NCBI GenBank assembly: GCA_964482685.1
Contig: CAYZZA010000006.1
Span: 1 to 39,212 of the forward strand
Origin: CAYZZA01 sp964482685
GTDB lineage: Bacteria; Bacillota; Bacilli; Lactobacillales; Carnobacteriaceae_A
DNA: 39,212 nt
Direction of reading: 5' to 3'
Part shown: positions 23,607-32,158 of the stretch, one piece after another
How positions within the stretch are numbered: position 1 is the stretch's first letter
Layout: each line of letters starts with the position of its first letter
Program-made: the position numbers and the translations under genes
The notes under the pieces: generated by a model
Told to the model about the DNA's origin: nothing
The model's database searches: none
The model's input: the letters and a program-made list of their open reading frames with translations, nothing else

Positions 23607-25277
23607 TTATTCAACAGAGAAGAAGTACGGATAGACGGGCTGGTCGCCTTCATGAATTTCCACTTCTATTTCTGGATAAAGTTTCTCAATTTCAGTCTGA
23701 ATCTGTTCTGCTTCTTCTTTTGTGCCCTCTTCTCCATAGAGAATCGTCACAATTTCACTGTCTTCGTTAATCATCTTTTGGAGCGTCTCAAGAACAGCTG
23801 TCAAACGTTCTTTATGTGACACTTTAATTTTTCCATCAATAATCCCCAAGAAGTCCCCTTGTTTGATGGTTACTCCATCAATTTGAGTATCGCGGATGGC
23901 AGTTGTAATTTGTCCGCTGATGACATATTCAAGTTCGGCTGCCATATCTTCTGCATTTTTATCCAAAGTATTCCCTGGATTGAAGCCTAGCATCGCGGTA
24001 AGTCCTTGAGATACCGTGCTTGTTGGGATCATTCGTGCATCCGAGGTGGAGACGCTAGCGGCTTGTTCTGCAGCCATGAAAATGTTTTTATTGTTTGGAA
24101 GAATCAATACATTTTTTGCATGTACATCTTCAATGGCTTTTACAATGTCTTCCGTACTTGGATTCATTGTTTGACCGCCTGAGAGAACATAGTCTACTCC
24201 TAAACTTTTAAACAATTTGCTGACGCCTTCACCTGCTGCAATTGCAATAACTCCATATTCTTTCATAGGCTTATCTGCTGCTTCTTTTTTATCGGCCTCT
24301 AAAAGCTGTGTGTGCTGCTCTCTCATGTTGTCTACTTTGATTTTCATTAACGAACCAAAACGCTGTCCGTAGTTCATCACGTCACCAGGTTTTTCGGTAT
24401 GCACGTGTACTTTGATCACTTCATCATCAGACACAACAAGAAGAGAATCTCCCGTTTTATCTAAGTGATTGCGGAAAGTTTCATAGTCGAATTCTTCTTC
24501 CACTGTCTCTCCCTCACCAATGCGAACCATGATTTCTGTACAGTAGCCATACTTGATGTCTTCTGTGTGTACATGGTCATGAACATTGCGGTGATGCTCA
24601 GCACGAATGAGATCGGCCAAATCAGGTGTCTCAGATTCTTCAGTCAGCACTTCTGCAGTTTCTCCGTTAAGCGCCGCTAAAAAGGCTTCGTAAATGTACA
24701 CCAACCCTTGTCCACCGCTGTCCACCACACCTACTTCTTTTAAAACAGGCAACAATTCAGGTGTTTTTTTCAAGGACTTGCGTGCAGCTTGTAGTACAGA
24801 CTCCATGACTTCAATGACATCGTTGGACTCTGTTGCTTTTTTCTCCCCTACTTTAGCAGACTCACGCGCCACGGTGAGGATGGTTCCTTCTACTGGTTTC
24901 ATGACTGCTTTGTAAGCTGTTTCTACTCCTGATTGGAAAGCTTTTGCCAAGCTCTTTGCGTCGATTTCTTGCAATCCTTTAACTCCTTGCGCAAATCCTC
25001 GAAACAGTTGGGACAAAATAACCCCTGAGTTTCCGCGTGCACCCATTAAAAGACCTTTGGCTAATACTTGCGAAAGGTCCCCTGCACTTTTTGAGTCTGA
25101 TTCTAATACAGCTTCTGCTCCTGTATCCAAAGACAAACTCATGTTGGTTCCTGTATCGCCATCAGGAACTGGGAATACGTTTAGTGAATTCACATACTCC
25201 GCATTGCTCCCCAAGTGACTTCTACTTAATGCAACCATATTTTTGAAGTCTTGGCTATTGATCATCGTTTTAGACAT
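23607..25277 (-). CDS. fakA: fatty acid kinase subunit FakA (DAK2-domain protein YloV)
   Basis: FakA phosphorylates fatty acids bound to FakB, making acyl-phosphate from exogenous or recycled fatty acids; this feeds the same pool as PlsX. The roughly 556-residue protein has an N-terminal DhaL-like kinase domain with the metal/nucleotide motif NVFPVPDGDTGTNM (D39, D41), then a central domain and a C-terminal FakA-type domain. AGGAGG lies three bases before an ATG at 25283 and nine before one at 25277. I chose the second (MSKTMINSQD); the difference is two residues. It follows the Asp23-family gene, shares its promoter, and ends at a strong terminator. Confidence 0.95.
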   Translation of the reverse strand: MSKTMINSQDFKNMVALSRSHLGSNAEYVNSLNVFPVPDGDTGTNMSLSLDTGAEAVLESDSKSAGDLSQVLAKGLLMGARGNSGVILSQLFRGFAQGVKGLQEIDAKSLAKAFQSGVETAYKAVMKPVEGTILTVARESAKVGEKKATESNDVIEVMESVLQAARKSLKKTPELLPVLKEVGVVDSGGQGLVYIYEAFLAALNGETAEVLTEESETPDLADLIRAEHHRNVHDHVHTEDIKYGYCTEIMVRIGEGETVEEEFDYETFRNHLDKTGDSLLVVSDDEVIKVHVHTEKPGDVMNYGQRFGSLMKIKVDNMREQHTQLLEADKKEAADKPMKEYGVIAIAAGEGVSKLFKSLGVDYVLSGGQTMNPSTEDIVKAIEDVHAKNVLILPNNKNIFMAAEQAASVSTSDARMIPTSTVSQGLTAMLGFNPGNTLDKNAEDMAAELEYVISGQITTAIRDTQIDGVTIKQGDFLGIIDGKIKVSHKERLTAVLETLQKMINEDSEIVTILYGEEGTKEEAEQIQTEIEKLYPEIEVEIHEGDQPVYPYFFSVE

Positions 25278-25314
25278 TTTCATTTTCCTCCTCTGTCCGG
25301 TCTTTGAAAGACTG

Positions 25315-25680
25315 TTAAGCGTTCTCCATCACACGAACACCTTGGACATACACATTCACTGAATCTGCTTTGATTCCTAGCATCGTCTCTAATTGGTATG
25401 CAATGCGTTCTTGTACGTTTCTGCTTACTTCGGATATTTTTGTTCCGTAACTCACAATAATAAAAACATCTACCATAAGAGAATCGTCTTCACTACGAAC
25501 AACAATTCCGCGTGCATAGTTTTCTTTTTTTAATATTTCATTTACATTATCGCGTATTTGTTTCTTGCTGGCCATGCCCACAATTCCAAAAATTTCTGTA
25601 GCAGCTCCACCAACGACTGTTGCGATTACATCTTCTGAAAGTTCAATCTGTCCATAAGTATTTTTAATTGTAACTGCCAT
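25315..25680 (-). CDS. Asp23/Gls24-family envelope stress protein (YloU)
   Basis: This 121-residue protein belongs to the Asp23 family (DUF322) of cytosolic, often membrane-anchored stress proteins. The fold is seen in GQIELSEDVIATVVGGAATE near the N-terminus and the conserved end VNVYVQGVRV. There is no membrane segment of its own. AGGAGG precedes the ATG. In Firmicutes this paralogue (YloU) is nearly always encoded just upstream of fakA, as here with a 37-base gap; its exact role is unclear. It starts the unit driven by the promoter at 25724-25752. Confidence 0.9.
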   Translation of the reverse strand: MAVTIKNTYGQIELSEDVIATVVGGAATEIFGIVGMASKKQIRDNVNEILKKENYARGIVVRSEDDSLMVDVFIIVSYGTKISEVSRNVQERIAYQLETMLGIKADSVNVYVQGVRVMENA

Positions 25681-25723
25681 TTTATACTTTCCTCCTTTTT
25701 AACGTAGCAAAATATACCTTATC

Positions 25724-25752
25724 ATAATAGCACAGCCATCCTTAGAAATAAA
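25724..25752 (-). promoter_or_regulatory. promoter for the Asp23-family gene and fakA
   Basis: On the minus strand TTTATT (25747-25752) and TATTAT (25724-25729) are 17 bases apart. TGC directly before the -10 forms an extended -10. It is divergent from the rpmB promoter. Confidence 0.6.
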
Positions 25753-25842
25753 GAAGAACTAAAAGAGGAGGATATCCCTTAGCATACCAAATAGATTGAG
25801 TTACGTAAAATGCTGTCAAGGTTTTTTACTTTATTAATATTC

Positions 25843-25871
25843 TTGCAATTGAGTCCCTTTTATGTTAAATT
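25843..25871 (+). promoter_or_regulatory. rpmB promoter
   Basis: TTGCAA (25843-25848) and TAAATT (25866-25871) are 17 bases apart, with TGT before the -10 (extended -10). The leader is about 50 bases and ends at AAGGAGG. Confidence 0.75.
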
Positions 25872-25927
25872 GTTGAAGTGTATAAAGAACACGCTTGATC
25901 GCGATTTCTGTGTAAGGAGGAATAAGA

Positions 25928-26116
25928 ATGGCTAAAGAATGCTTTATTACAGGTAGAAAAGCAAGAAGCGGAAACAACGTTTCTCATGCAAACAATAAAT
26001 CAAAACGTACTTTTGGTGCAAACTTACATAAAGTTCGCATCTTAGTAGATGGCAAACCTAAAAGAGTATGGGTCTCTGCTCGTGCTTTGAAATCAGGTAA
26101 ACTACAACGTGTTTAA
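25928..26116 (+). CDS. rpmB: 50S ribosomal protein L28
   Basis: L28 is a small basic protein of the large subunit. The 62-residue protein starts MAKECFITGRKARSGNNVSH and ends WVSARALKSGKLQRV, both typical. Only one cysteine (C5) is left, so this appears to be the zinc-free form. AAGGAGG lies about six bases before the ATG. It is transcribed alone on the plus strand, divergent from the Asp23-family gene and convergent with rpe. No thiN gene lies between rpe and rpmB, although one is common there in relatives. Confidence 0.97.
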   Translation: MAKECFITGRKARSGNNVSHANNKSKRTFGANLHKVRILVDGKPKRVWVSARALKSGKLQRV

Positions 26117-26121
26117 ACAAG

Positions 26122-26148
26122 AAAAGACAGCCTAGGCTGTCTTTTTTT
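26122..26148 (+). terminator. intrinsic terminator after rpmB
   Basis: A perfect palindrome (AAAAGACAGCC/GGCTGTCTTTT around CTAG) is followed by a run of seven T on the plus strand, five bases after the stop codon. Confidence 0.92.
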
Positions 26149-26240
26149 GTTTAAATTGTTTCTGGAATTTGTTCCTTTTTAAACACACCGTGTGGACTCT
26201 GTTTTTCATGGGCCTATAGCTTAGGTTTATTGAACAACAC

Positions 26241-26296
26241 AAAAAGCCCTTCTCCCTACTAGTACAAGAACCAGCAGTAGGTGGAAGGGCTTTTTT
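26241..26296 (-). terminator. intrinsic terminator after rpe (able to act both ways)
   Basis: A long stem (AAAAAGCCCTTC with GAAGGGCTTTTTT, continued by CCTACT/AGTAGG) encloses a loop of about 15 bases, with A-tracts and T-tracts on both flanks. It ends the 10 kb coaBC-to-rpe unit about 100 bases past the rpe stop codon. Confidence 0.88.
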
Positions 26297-26398
26297 CATT
26301 GTCTTTTTCTTTATGTGGTTTTTTGTGTAGTTAACGTCCAGCGTATGTTTTCGCATGAAAATGTAAAGAAAACATTTCTGACACGAACGAAGAGAGGC

Positions 26399-27073
26399 TT
26401 ACGCGTCAGATACAGCAGCACGCAAAGCAGCAATTCGCTCTTTTGTCTCATTGCCTTTAAAAACATATGAACCGGCGACGAAAACTTCTGCGCCTGCTTC
26501 TTTACATTTTTTGGCTGTTTCCGGTACCACGCCACCATCTACTTCAATAACATATGAATAGTTGTGAACGCGTTTTAATTCTGCAACTTTTTCTATTTTC
26601 TCTAACATAGGTTCGATAAACAATTGTCCGCCAAACCCTGGATTGACTGTCATAATCAACACCAAATCGACAAAAGGAAGAAGCGGCACAATCATGTCAA
26701 CTGGAGTGCCCGGATTCAATGTAATCCCTGCTTTGATACCAAACGAACGAATGCGTTGCAACACTCGATGAATATTGGGCGTGCTCTCTACTTGCACGGT
26801 CAACAAATCGGCCCCTGCCTTGTAAAAGGCTTCAATAAAATTCTCAGGATGTTCAACCATCATATGTACATCCAATGGTAAGCGAGTAATGTCTCGGATG
26901 GCTGCGAGAATATGTGGACCAAAGGTCAAATTAGGCACAAAGTGCCCATCCATAATATCTACATGAAACCAATCCGCTCCATGTGCTTCTAACTCTTTGA
27001 TTTCTTTTTCTAAGTGAAGAATATCGGCACTCAAAAGAGAAGGCGCGATAATATTGTTTGTAGTTACATCCAT
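26399..27073 (-). CDS. rpe: ribulose-phosphate 3-epimerase
   Basis: Rpe interconverts ribulose 5-phosphate and xylulose 5-phosphate in the pentose phosphate pathway. The 224-residue TIM barrel shows IAPSLLSADILHLEKEI near the start, the metal-binding HVDIMDGHFVPNLTFG, HMMVEHPE, the phosphate-site block MTVNPGFGGQ and VDGGV. AAAGGAG stands seven bases before the ATG. It follows rsgA by 28 bases and is the last gene of its operon. Downstream lies a perfect 8-bp inverted repeat at 26345-26375 and then the terminator. Confidence 0.97.
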   Translation of the reverse strand: MDVTTNNIIAPSLLSADILHLEKEIKELEAHGADWFHVDIMDGHFVPNLTFGPHILAAIRDITRLPLDVHMMVEHPENFIEAFYKAGADLLTVQVESTPNIHRVLQRIRSFGIKAGITLNPGTPVDMIVPLLPFVDLVLIMTVNPGFGGQLFIEPMLEKIEKVAELKRVHNYSYVIEVDGGVVPETAKKCKEAGAEVFVAGSYVFKGNETKERIAALRAAVSDA

Positions 27074-27101
27074 GTCAAATCTCCTTTACTACTCTGAGCA
27101 T

Positions 27102-28001
27102 TTATTTTTTCTTCTGATTGTACATCGGTTTTCTTTGTTCAATTTCATCTAAAAAAAGCAAATAATGGTCGTATCGAAAAGACTCAATTTCTCCACTCGC
27201 TACACCGTCTTTGACTGCGCAACGTGGTTCATGACGATGCATGCAGCCTCTATATTGGCATTTTTGGGATACGGCCGCAAATTCCGGAAAAAGAGTGGGC
27301 ATTTCTTCTTTGTCAATCATTTGAAAATCAAATGAACTAAAGCCAGGAGTGTCTGCTACCAATCCGCCTTCTAGAGGAAACAATTCTACATGTCTAGTAG
27401 TGTGTTTTCCTCTTCCAAGCGAAGTAGAAATGGGGGCTGTTTCCAATGCCAGATGTGGCGCTAGCCGATTCATTAGAGTGGACTTTCCCGCTCCAGACTG
27501 GCCCATAAACACAATCAACTTATCTGGAAAAAGAGCTTTCAGTTCCTCAAAGGACGCTTCTTTGTCTAGTGGATCCGGCAAAAGAAATAGGTACCCAATT
27601 TCTTGGTAAATCCTTTGGATATTCTTTAACTCATCAAATTCCAACGGTGACACCAAATCTGTTTTCGTGACATAAATCAACGCTTGAATATGAAGCGACT
27701 CTAGAACAGTTAAGTAGCGATCTAGCAATTGAGTAGAAAAGGCTGGTTCTACAGCTGAAATAACCAACACAGCTAGATCAACATTCGCAACAGGTGGGCG
27801 TGGCAACTGATTTTCTCGTGGCAATACCTCGGTAAGAACCCCGTCTTTTTTCGTAGTACTTTCAAAAAGAACTTTGTCTCCAACAAGTGGCGTGATATTT
27901 TCTTTTCGAAGCAACCCTCTGCCTCTTGTTTGATAGGTTTCTCCCTCACTATAGATGTAATAAAAGCCACTGATTGCTTTGCGAATTTGTCCTTTTGACA
28001 T
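27102..28001 (-). CDS. rsgA: ribosome small subunit-dependent GTPase RsgA
   Basis: RsgA is a late 30S assembly GTPase that checks the decoding centre and releases assembly factors. The 299-residue protein has an N-terminal OB fold. Its GTPase domain is circularly permuted: the G4 motif TKTDL (112-116) comes before the P-loop GQSGAGKS (167-174), then the switch region with DTPGFSSFD. A C-terminal zinc-binding region follows, with CQYRGCMHRHEPRC. GGGAGG lies six bases before the ATG. prkC is 20 bases upstream. It belongs to the kinase-ribosome assembly segment conserved in Firmicutes. Confidence 0.97.
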   Translation of the reverse strand: MSKGQIRKAISGFYYIYSEGETYQTRGRGLLRKENITPLVGDKVLFESTTKKDGVLTEVLPRENQLPRPPVANVDLAVLVISAVEPAFSTQLLDRYLTVLESLHIQALIYVTKTDLVSPLEFDELKNIQRIYQEIGYLFLLPDPLDKEASFEELKALFPDKLIVFMGQSGAGKSTLMNRLAPHLALETAPISTSLGRGKHTTRHVELFPLEGGLVADTPGFSSFDFQMIDKEEMPTLFPEFAAVSQKCQYRGCMHRHEPRCAVKDGVASGEIESFRYDHYLLFLDEIEQRKPMYNQKKK

Positions 28002-28021
28002 TCAAGTCCTCCCTTTTTTGA

Positions 28022-29995
28022 TTATTCCGTTACTTCTTTTTCTTCTGTCACAAGTTTTCCGTCTCGTAAAATACGATAGGCTCCTGTTTCTCCTTTTTTT
28101 AGGATAAACGGAATTTCAATCTCTGTATCTTCTGTAATCATTACTTCTCGATACAAATCACCGACATCATGTGCGGAATCTCCTAGATATATATCTATTT
28201 TATTTGGTTTCTTTTCAATGGGTTTCTCACTTGTTCCTGAATCCGTTCCTGAATCTACTTCAGGTGCGAGATAAGCTACTGTGACAGTTTTGGTAAACAC
28301 AGATACAGCGCCACCTACAGGACCTTTTGAGATAATCACGGTAATGTTTTCATTGGAATACACTTGTTTTCCTGGTTCTGGACTTTGAGAGATGACACGT
28401 CCTTCTGGAATTGTATCTGAAAAATCTTCTTTCACAAACAAATTCAGGTTGTGGCGGTCAATGTATGTTTGCACGCCTTTTAAGGAATAGTCTTTCAAAT
28501 CTTCTAACTCTATACCAGCTTCTCCAAGACTAACCGTAAACAATACCGTCGTCTCATCCGGTACCACTTCAGCCCCTTCTGCAATGCTTTGAGTAAGAAT
28601 GGTCCCAGCAGGGGCTTCGGCATCATTTTTTTCTTCCTTTTCGACACTGAACCCTCTGTCGGTCAGTTCTGCGCGAACTTCTTCATACGATTTCCCGACA
28701 TAATTTTCAAAATCAATCGTGGCTCGTCCAGTACTAATATAAAGATCCACGGCTTGATCTTCTTTAATCATTCTACCCGTTGGAGGATTTGTGCGTGTGA
28801 CTCGTCCTTCTTCAATCTCTTCATTGATTTCAGGAATTGTTTTTCCAAGCTGCAAGTTATTTTCTTCTAACACCCGCACAGCTTCTTCTTCAGACAAGCC
28901 CATCAGTTCGGGCACCGGCACATCCTTTGCGCTCGTAGCTAAATAGTAACCAAACACTGCAATCAATACCAGCAGGAAGCCAATTAAGACTGCCCACCTT
29001 TTTTTGCCTTTTTTCACAGGTTTTTTAGGGTTTTCGTCTGGTAAAGCCTCAGTGGTAGATGGTTCACTCACACGCTCTTCTGGTTGTGCCATATCCCCAT
29101 ACGTGTACGGGGCAATTACTTTGGTAGCTCCGTGATCTTCTGTTGGAAAGACATAGGGCAATTCATGTCTGCGTGAGGCACTTAGTGCCGTATCTAAATC
29201 GAGCGCCATTTCTTCTACAGACTTGTAGCGGTAGTGCTTGTCTTTTGCGGTTGCTTTTAAAACCACGTTTTCTAATGCCTGCGGAATTCGGGAATCGAAT
29301 TCCTTTAAAGAAGGCAGTGGTTGTTGAAAGTGTTTGAGTGCAATCGATACCGCGGACTCTCCATCAAACGGAACTACTCCGGTCAACAACTCATACAGCA
29401 TAATTCCTAAGGAATACACATCTGATTGTTTTGATGGCATGCTGCCTCTGGCTTGTTCTGGAGAGATATAGTGGACAGATCCTAATAAAGAATTTGTCTG
29501 AGTAATCGAGTTTTCAGAAATTGCGACTGCAATTCCAAAATCTGAAATTTTCGTCATTCCGTCTTGATCCACCAAAATGTTTTGAGGCTTTAAGTCTCGG
29601 TGAATAATCCCTTGCTCATGCGCATAGCTGACCCCAGACAAAATTTGCCCCATAATGTCTACTGCCTTTTTATACGGAATCGGTTCATTTTGTTTGATGT
29701 ATTCTTTGAGGTCCGTTCCTTCTATATACTCCATGACAATATACGGATTGGTTCCTTCTTCTCCGACATCATAAATTGTCACGATGTTTGGATGGTTCAT
29801 CTCTGTTGTTGCCAAGGCTTCTCGTTTAAAACGTCGAATATTGTTTTGGTCGTCTCTAAAATCATACCGCATCACTTTAATCGCCACATCACGGTCCAAA
29901 ATCAAATCGTGAGCTAAATATACATTGGCCATTCCGCCACTGCCAATGGGTTCGATTAACTTGTATCGATTTCCAATTCGTTCTCCTTTATTCAC
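28022..29995 (-). CDS. prkC: PASTA-domain Ser/Thr protein kinase (PrkC/StkP type)
   Basis: This membrane kinase senses muropeptides or lipid II and phosphorylates cell-wall and division proteins. The 657-residue protein has a kinase domain with the glycine loop GSGGMANVY, ATP-binding K40, catalytic HRDLKPQN at 132-139 and DFG at 152-154. A juxtamembrane linker, one membrane helix (about 334-353) and three extracellular PASTA repeats follow. It ends in a short extra C-terminal domain. The frame runs further upstream, but AAAGGAGG stands eight bases before a GTG at 29995, giving MNKGERIGNRYKL, the usual start. That start lies inside the end of stp (8-base overlap), so phosphatase and kinase are translationally coupled. 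Confidence 0.95.
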   Translation of the reverse strand: MNKGERIGNRYKLIEPIGSGGMANVYLAHDLILDRDVAIKVMRYDFRDDQNNIRRFKREALATTEMNHPNIVTIYDVGEEGTNPYIVMEYIEGTDLKEYIKQNEPIPYKKAVDIMGQILSGVSYAHEQGIIHRDLKPQNILVDQDGMTKISDFGIAVAISENSITQTNSLLGSVHYISPEQARGSMPSKQSDVYSLGIMLYELLTGVVPFDGESAVSIALKHFQQPLPSLKEFDSRIPQALENVVLKATAKDKHYRYKSVEEMALDLDTALSASRRHELPYVFPTEDHGATKVIAPYTYGDMAQPEERVSEPSTTEALPDENPKKPVKKGKKRWAVLIGFLLVLIAVFGYYLATSAKDVPVPELMGLSEEEAVRVLEENNLQLGKTIPEINEEIEEGRVTRTNPPTGRMIKEDQAVDLYISTGRATIDFENYVGKSYEEVRAELTDRGFSVEKEEKNDAEAPAGTILTQSIAEGAEVVPDETTVLFTVSLGEAGIELEDLKDYSLKGVQTYIDRHNLNLFVKEDFSDTIPEGRVISQSPEPGKQVYSNENITVIISKGPVGGAVSVFTKTVTVAYLAPEVDSGTDSGTSEKPIEKKPNKIDIYLGDSAHDVGDLYREVMITEDTEIEIPFILKKGETGAYRILRDGKLVTEEKEVTE

Positions 29996-30737
29996 CGGTA
30001 GAACCTCCTTTCCTGTTTGCATCAAGTAAGGCAAAGCTGATATTGTCTGTGCCACCTGCAGCCAAGGCTTTTTCTAGCAGCGTATCGGCTTTTGTTTCCA
30101 AGGACTGATCGTAGGATAGAACTTCAGCAATCTCTGCATCCGACACCATATTGGTTAAGCCATCGGTGCAAAGCAGCAAAAGATCTCCTGCTTGAGTATC
30201 GACTTCAAAAAAGTCTGCCTCTGCTTTATCATCTACCCCTAGAGAGCGTGTCACAATGTTTTTCTTTGGATGATACCTTGCTTCTTCTGGACTAATTTCT
30301 CCTCGTCGCACAAGTTCATTCACAAAAGAGTGGTCACTGGTCAGTTGGGTTAAGGAAGAACGAGAATACACATACCCTCTGCTATCTCCGATGTTAAACA
30401 CCAACCACCCTTTTTCGATTTCCGCAGCTCCCACCATGGTCGTTCCCATACCTGCCAAATCGCTAAATCGGTTGGCCTTATCTAAAATTCGTTGGTTTTC
30501 AATCTTAATTTGATTAGCAATCCACTGAATAGGTGTATCTGTTGCAGAATAGGTGTGGGTCCACTCATATCCAAAATGAGCCACAGCCATCTGACTAGCC
30601 ACATCTCCGGCACTGTGTCCACCCATTCCATCACAAACGAGACTCAACGTTTTTCCATCTGTACTTTTGAAGCTCTCCACATAATCTTGGTTTGTCCCTC
30701 GTACTTTTCCAATGTGACTGCGTTCAATGATCAACAT
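29988..30737 (-). CDS. stp: PP2C-type Ser/Thr protein phosphatase (Stp/PrpC)
   Basis: This phosphatase removes phosphate from the targets of the PASTA kinase encoded next to it. The 249-residue cytosolic protein shows the metal-binding PPM motifs: VRGTNQDYVES, VCDGMGGHSAGDVAS, LLCTDGLTNMVSD and GGTDNISFALL. An in-frame ATG lies six codons upstream. I chose the ATG at 30737 (MLIIERSHIGKVRGTNQD) because GGAAGGTG is five bases before it and lies within the longer version. It follows rsmB by 56 bases and overlaps prkC by eight. Confidence 0.95.
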   Translation of the reverse strand: MLIIERSHIGKVRGTNQDYVESFKSTDGKTLSLVCDGMGGHSAGDVASQMAVAHFGYEWTHTYSATDTPIQWIANQIKIENQRILDKANRFSDLAGMGTTMVGAAEIEKGWLVFNIGDSRGYVYSRSSLTQLTSDHSFVNELVRRGEISPEEARYHPKKNIVTRSLGVDDKAEADFFEVDTQAGDLLLLCTDGLTNMVSDAEIAEVLSYDQSLETKADTLLEKALAAGGTDNISFALLDANRKGGSTGE

Positions 30738-30793
30738 GTTTTCACCTTCCCACATTCAAGCTATGTAAAGGAACATTCTGTCCCTTATTGTAT

Positions 30794-32158
30794 TTATTTT
30801 TCAGATGTCGCCGTTTTTCTCAAGCGTGCAATAAAGAAACCATCAGTTTGGTAATGATGGGGATAAATTTTTACAAACGTATCTTTTTTACTTTTCGCCT
30901 CTAGAGTTGGAATCTCAATGTCTTCCAGTTCAAATTCAGGGTGCTTGGTCAAGAACCGGTCGACAACTTCTTCATTTTCTTCTGGAGTTAACGTACACGT
31001 ACTATAAACCAATACGCCGTTTGGTTTTAGACGTGATGCGACTGCATCGAGTATGTCCGTTTGAACGTTTGCCAAGGACAAAATGTCGGTATGTGTTTTA
31101 GAATATTTAATATCTGGTTTTCTACGCATCAATCCAAGTCCCGAACACGGCGCATCGACTAAAATACGATCAAAGGTTTCTGATTCAAACACATCCGCCA
31201 CGTGACGGGCATCCAAGGCTTTTGTTTCAATTACATCTTGTAGGTGCAAGCGTTTGGCGTTTGATTGAATAAAACGTAATTTTTTTTCATGTAAGTCCAG
31301 TGCAACGACTTTTCCACCTGCTTCTTTGGATAGATAGGAAGCAATGTGTGTGGTCTTGCCACCTGGGGCAGCACATGCATCTAGCACAACGTGATGGGGT
31401 TGCACGTCTAATGTAGGCGCAACCAACATGGAGGTCTCATCTTGAATGGTGATGCCCCCTTCTTTGAACAGAGCTGATGCTGCAAAGCGCCCGGATTCTC
31501 CCACAAGACCGATAGGAGACAACAAGCTTTCCTCCGTGTCAAAGCCATCTTCTTGAAGAGCAAGCTGTGCTTTTTCTACTGTATTCACAGACGGATTGAC
31601 ACGCAAGCTTGATTTGCTAGTCTCAAGGAGAGAGGCAAACAGCACTTCAGCTTCGTCTTGGCCTAACTCGGCAACGTATGTTTGAACAAGCCATTCTGGC
31701 ACACTATATTCAATGCTCATACGTTTGATTGGGTTTTTTAATGCATCTAATTTTCGGATGCCATCTCGCTGAATGTTCCGCATGACTGCATTCACAAAGC
31801 CAGATGTACCCGAATGCCCTTTTTCTTTTGAAATTTTTACTGCTTCATTGACGATAGCATGTGCCGGCACTTTATCTAAATAAACCAATTGATACACGGA
31901 TAGACGCAACAATTGACGGACCCATTTTTCTAATTCTTCTGGCTTACGAATATACGGTTCTAAGTAGTAATCCAATGTGTATTTTCGCTGAGTCACACCA
32001 TAGACCAATTCGGTCACCAATCCAACATCAGCTGGAATCAAATTGTGCGTATTTAATGCTTGATCCAATTCAATGTTTGAAAAGGACTTTCTTTTTTCGA
32101 TATTATCCAAGATTTCCATCGCAATATAACGTGGTGTCTGTTTTAATTTATTTCCCAA
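30794..32158 (-). CDS. rsmB: 16S rRNA (cytosine-C5)-methyltransferase RsmB
   Basis: RsmB methylates C967 (E. coli numbering) of 16S rRNA. The 454-residue protein has a NusB-like N-terminal RNA-binding domain (about 1-140) and a Rossmann methyltransferase domain with SAM motif ACAAPGGKTTHIA, motif IV VDAPCSGLGLMRRKP and motif VI YSTCTLTPEEN. The two Cys residues of these last motifs are the catalytic pair. The start is TTG at 32158 with AAGGAG six bases upstream, and it overlaps the end of fmt by 11 bases. Confidence 0.96.
   Translation of the reverse strand: MGNKLKQTPRYIAMEILDNIEKRKSFSNIELDQALNTHNLIPADVGLVTELVYGVTQRKYTLDYYLEPYIRKPEELEKWVRQLLRLSVYQLVYLDKVPAHAIVNEAVKISKEKGHSGTSGFVNAVMRNIQRDGIRKLDALKNPIKRMSIEYSVPEWLVQTYVAELGQDEAEVLFASLLETSKSSLRVNPSVNTVEKAQLALQEDGFDTEESLLSPIGLVGESGRFAASALFKEGGITIQDETSMLVAPTLDVQPHHVVLDACAAPGGKTTHIASYLSKEAGGKVVALDLHEKKLRFIQSNAKRLHLQDVIETKALDARHVADVFESETFDRILVDAPCSGLGLMRRKPDIKYSKTHTDILSLANVQTDILDAVASRLKPNGVLVYSTCTLTPEENEEVVDRFLTKHPEFELEDIEIPTLEAKSKKDTFVKIYPHHYQTDGFFIARLRKTATSEK

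Noticed and set aside
23459..23653. A 64-codon minus-strand frame overlapping the fakA end and the recG start
   Set aside because: It is in another frame of two solid genes, spans a terminator and has no ribosome site.
26132..26356. A 74-codon minus-strand frame between rpmB and rpe
   Set aside because: It runs through two intrinsic terminators, has no ribosome site, and its composition is that of the terminator stems.
26376..26400. ACACGAACGAA near the rpe stop codon as a possible PurBox (CGAAC core)
   Set aside because: The flanks do not fit the consensus, there is no second palindromic box, and it lies downstream of a gene rather than at a promoter.
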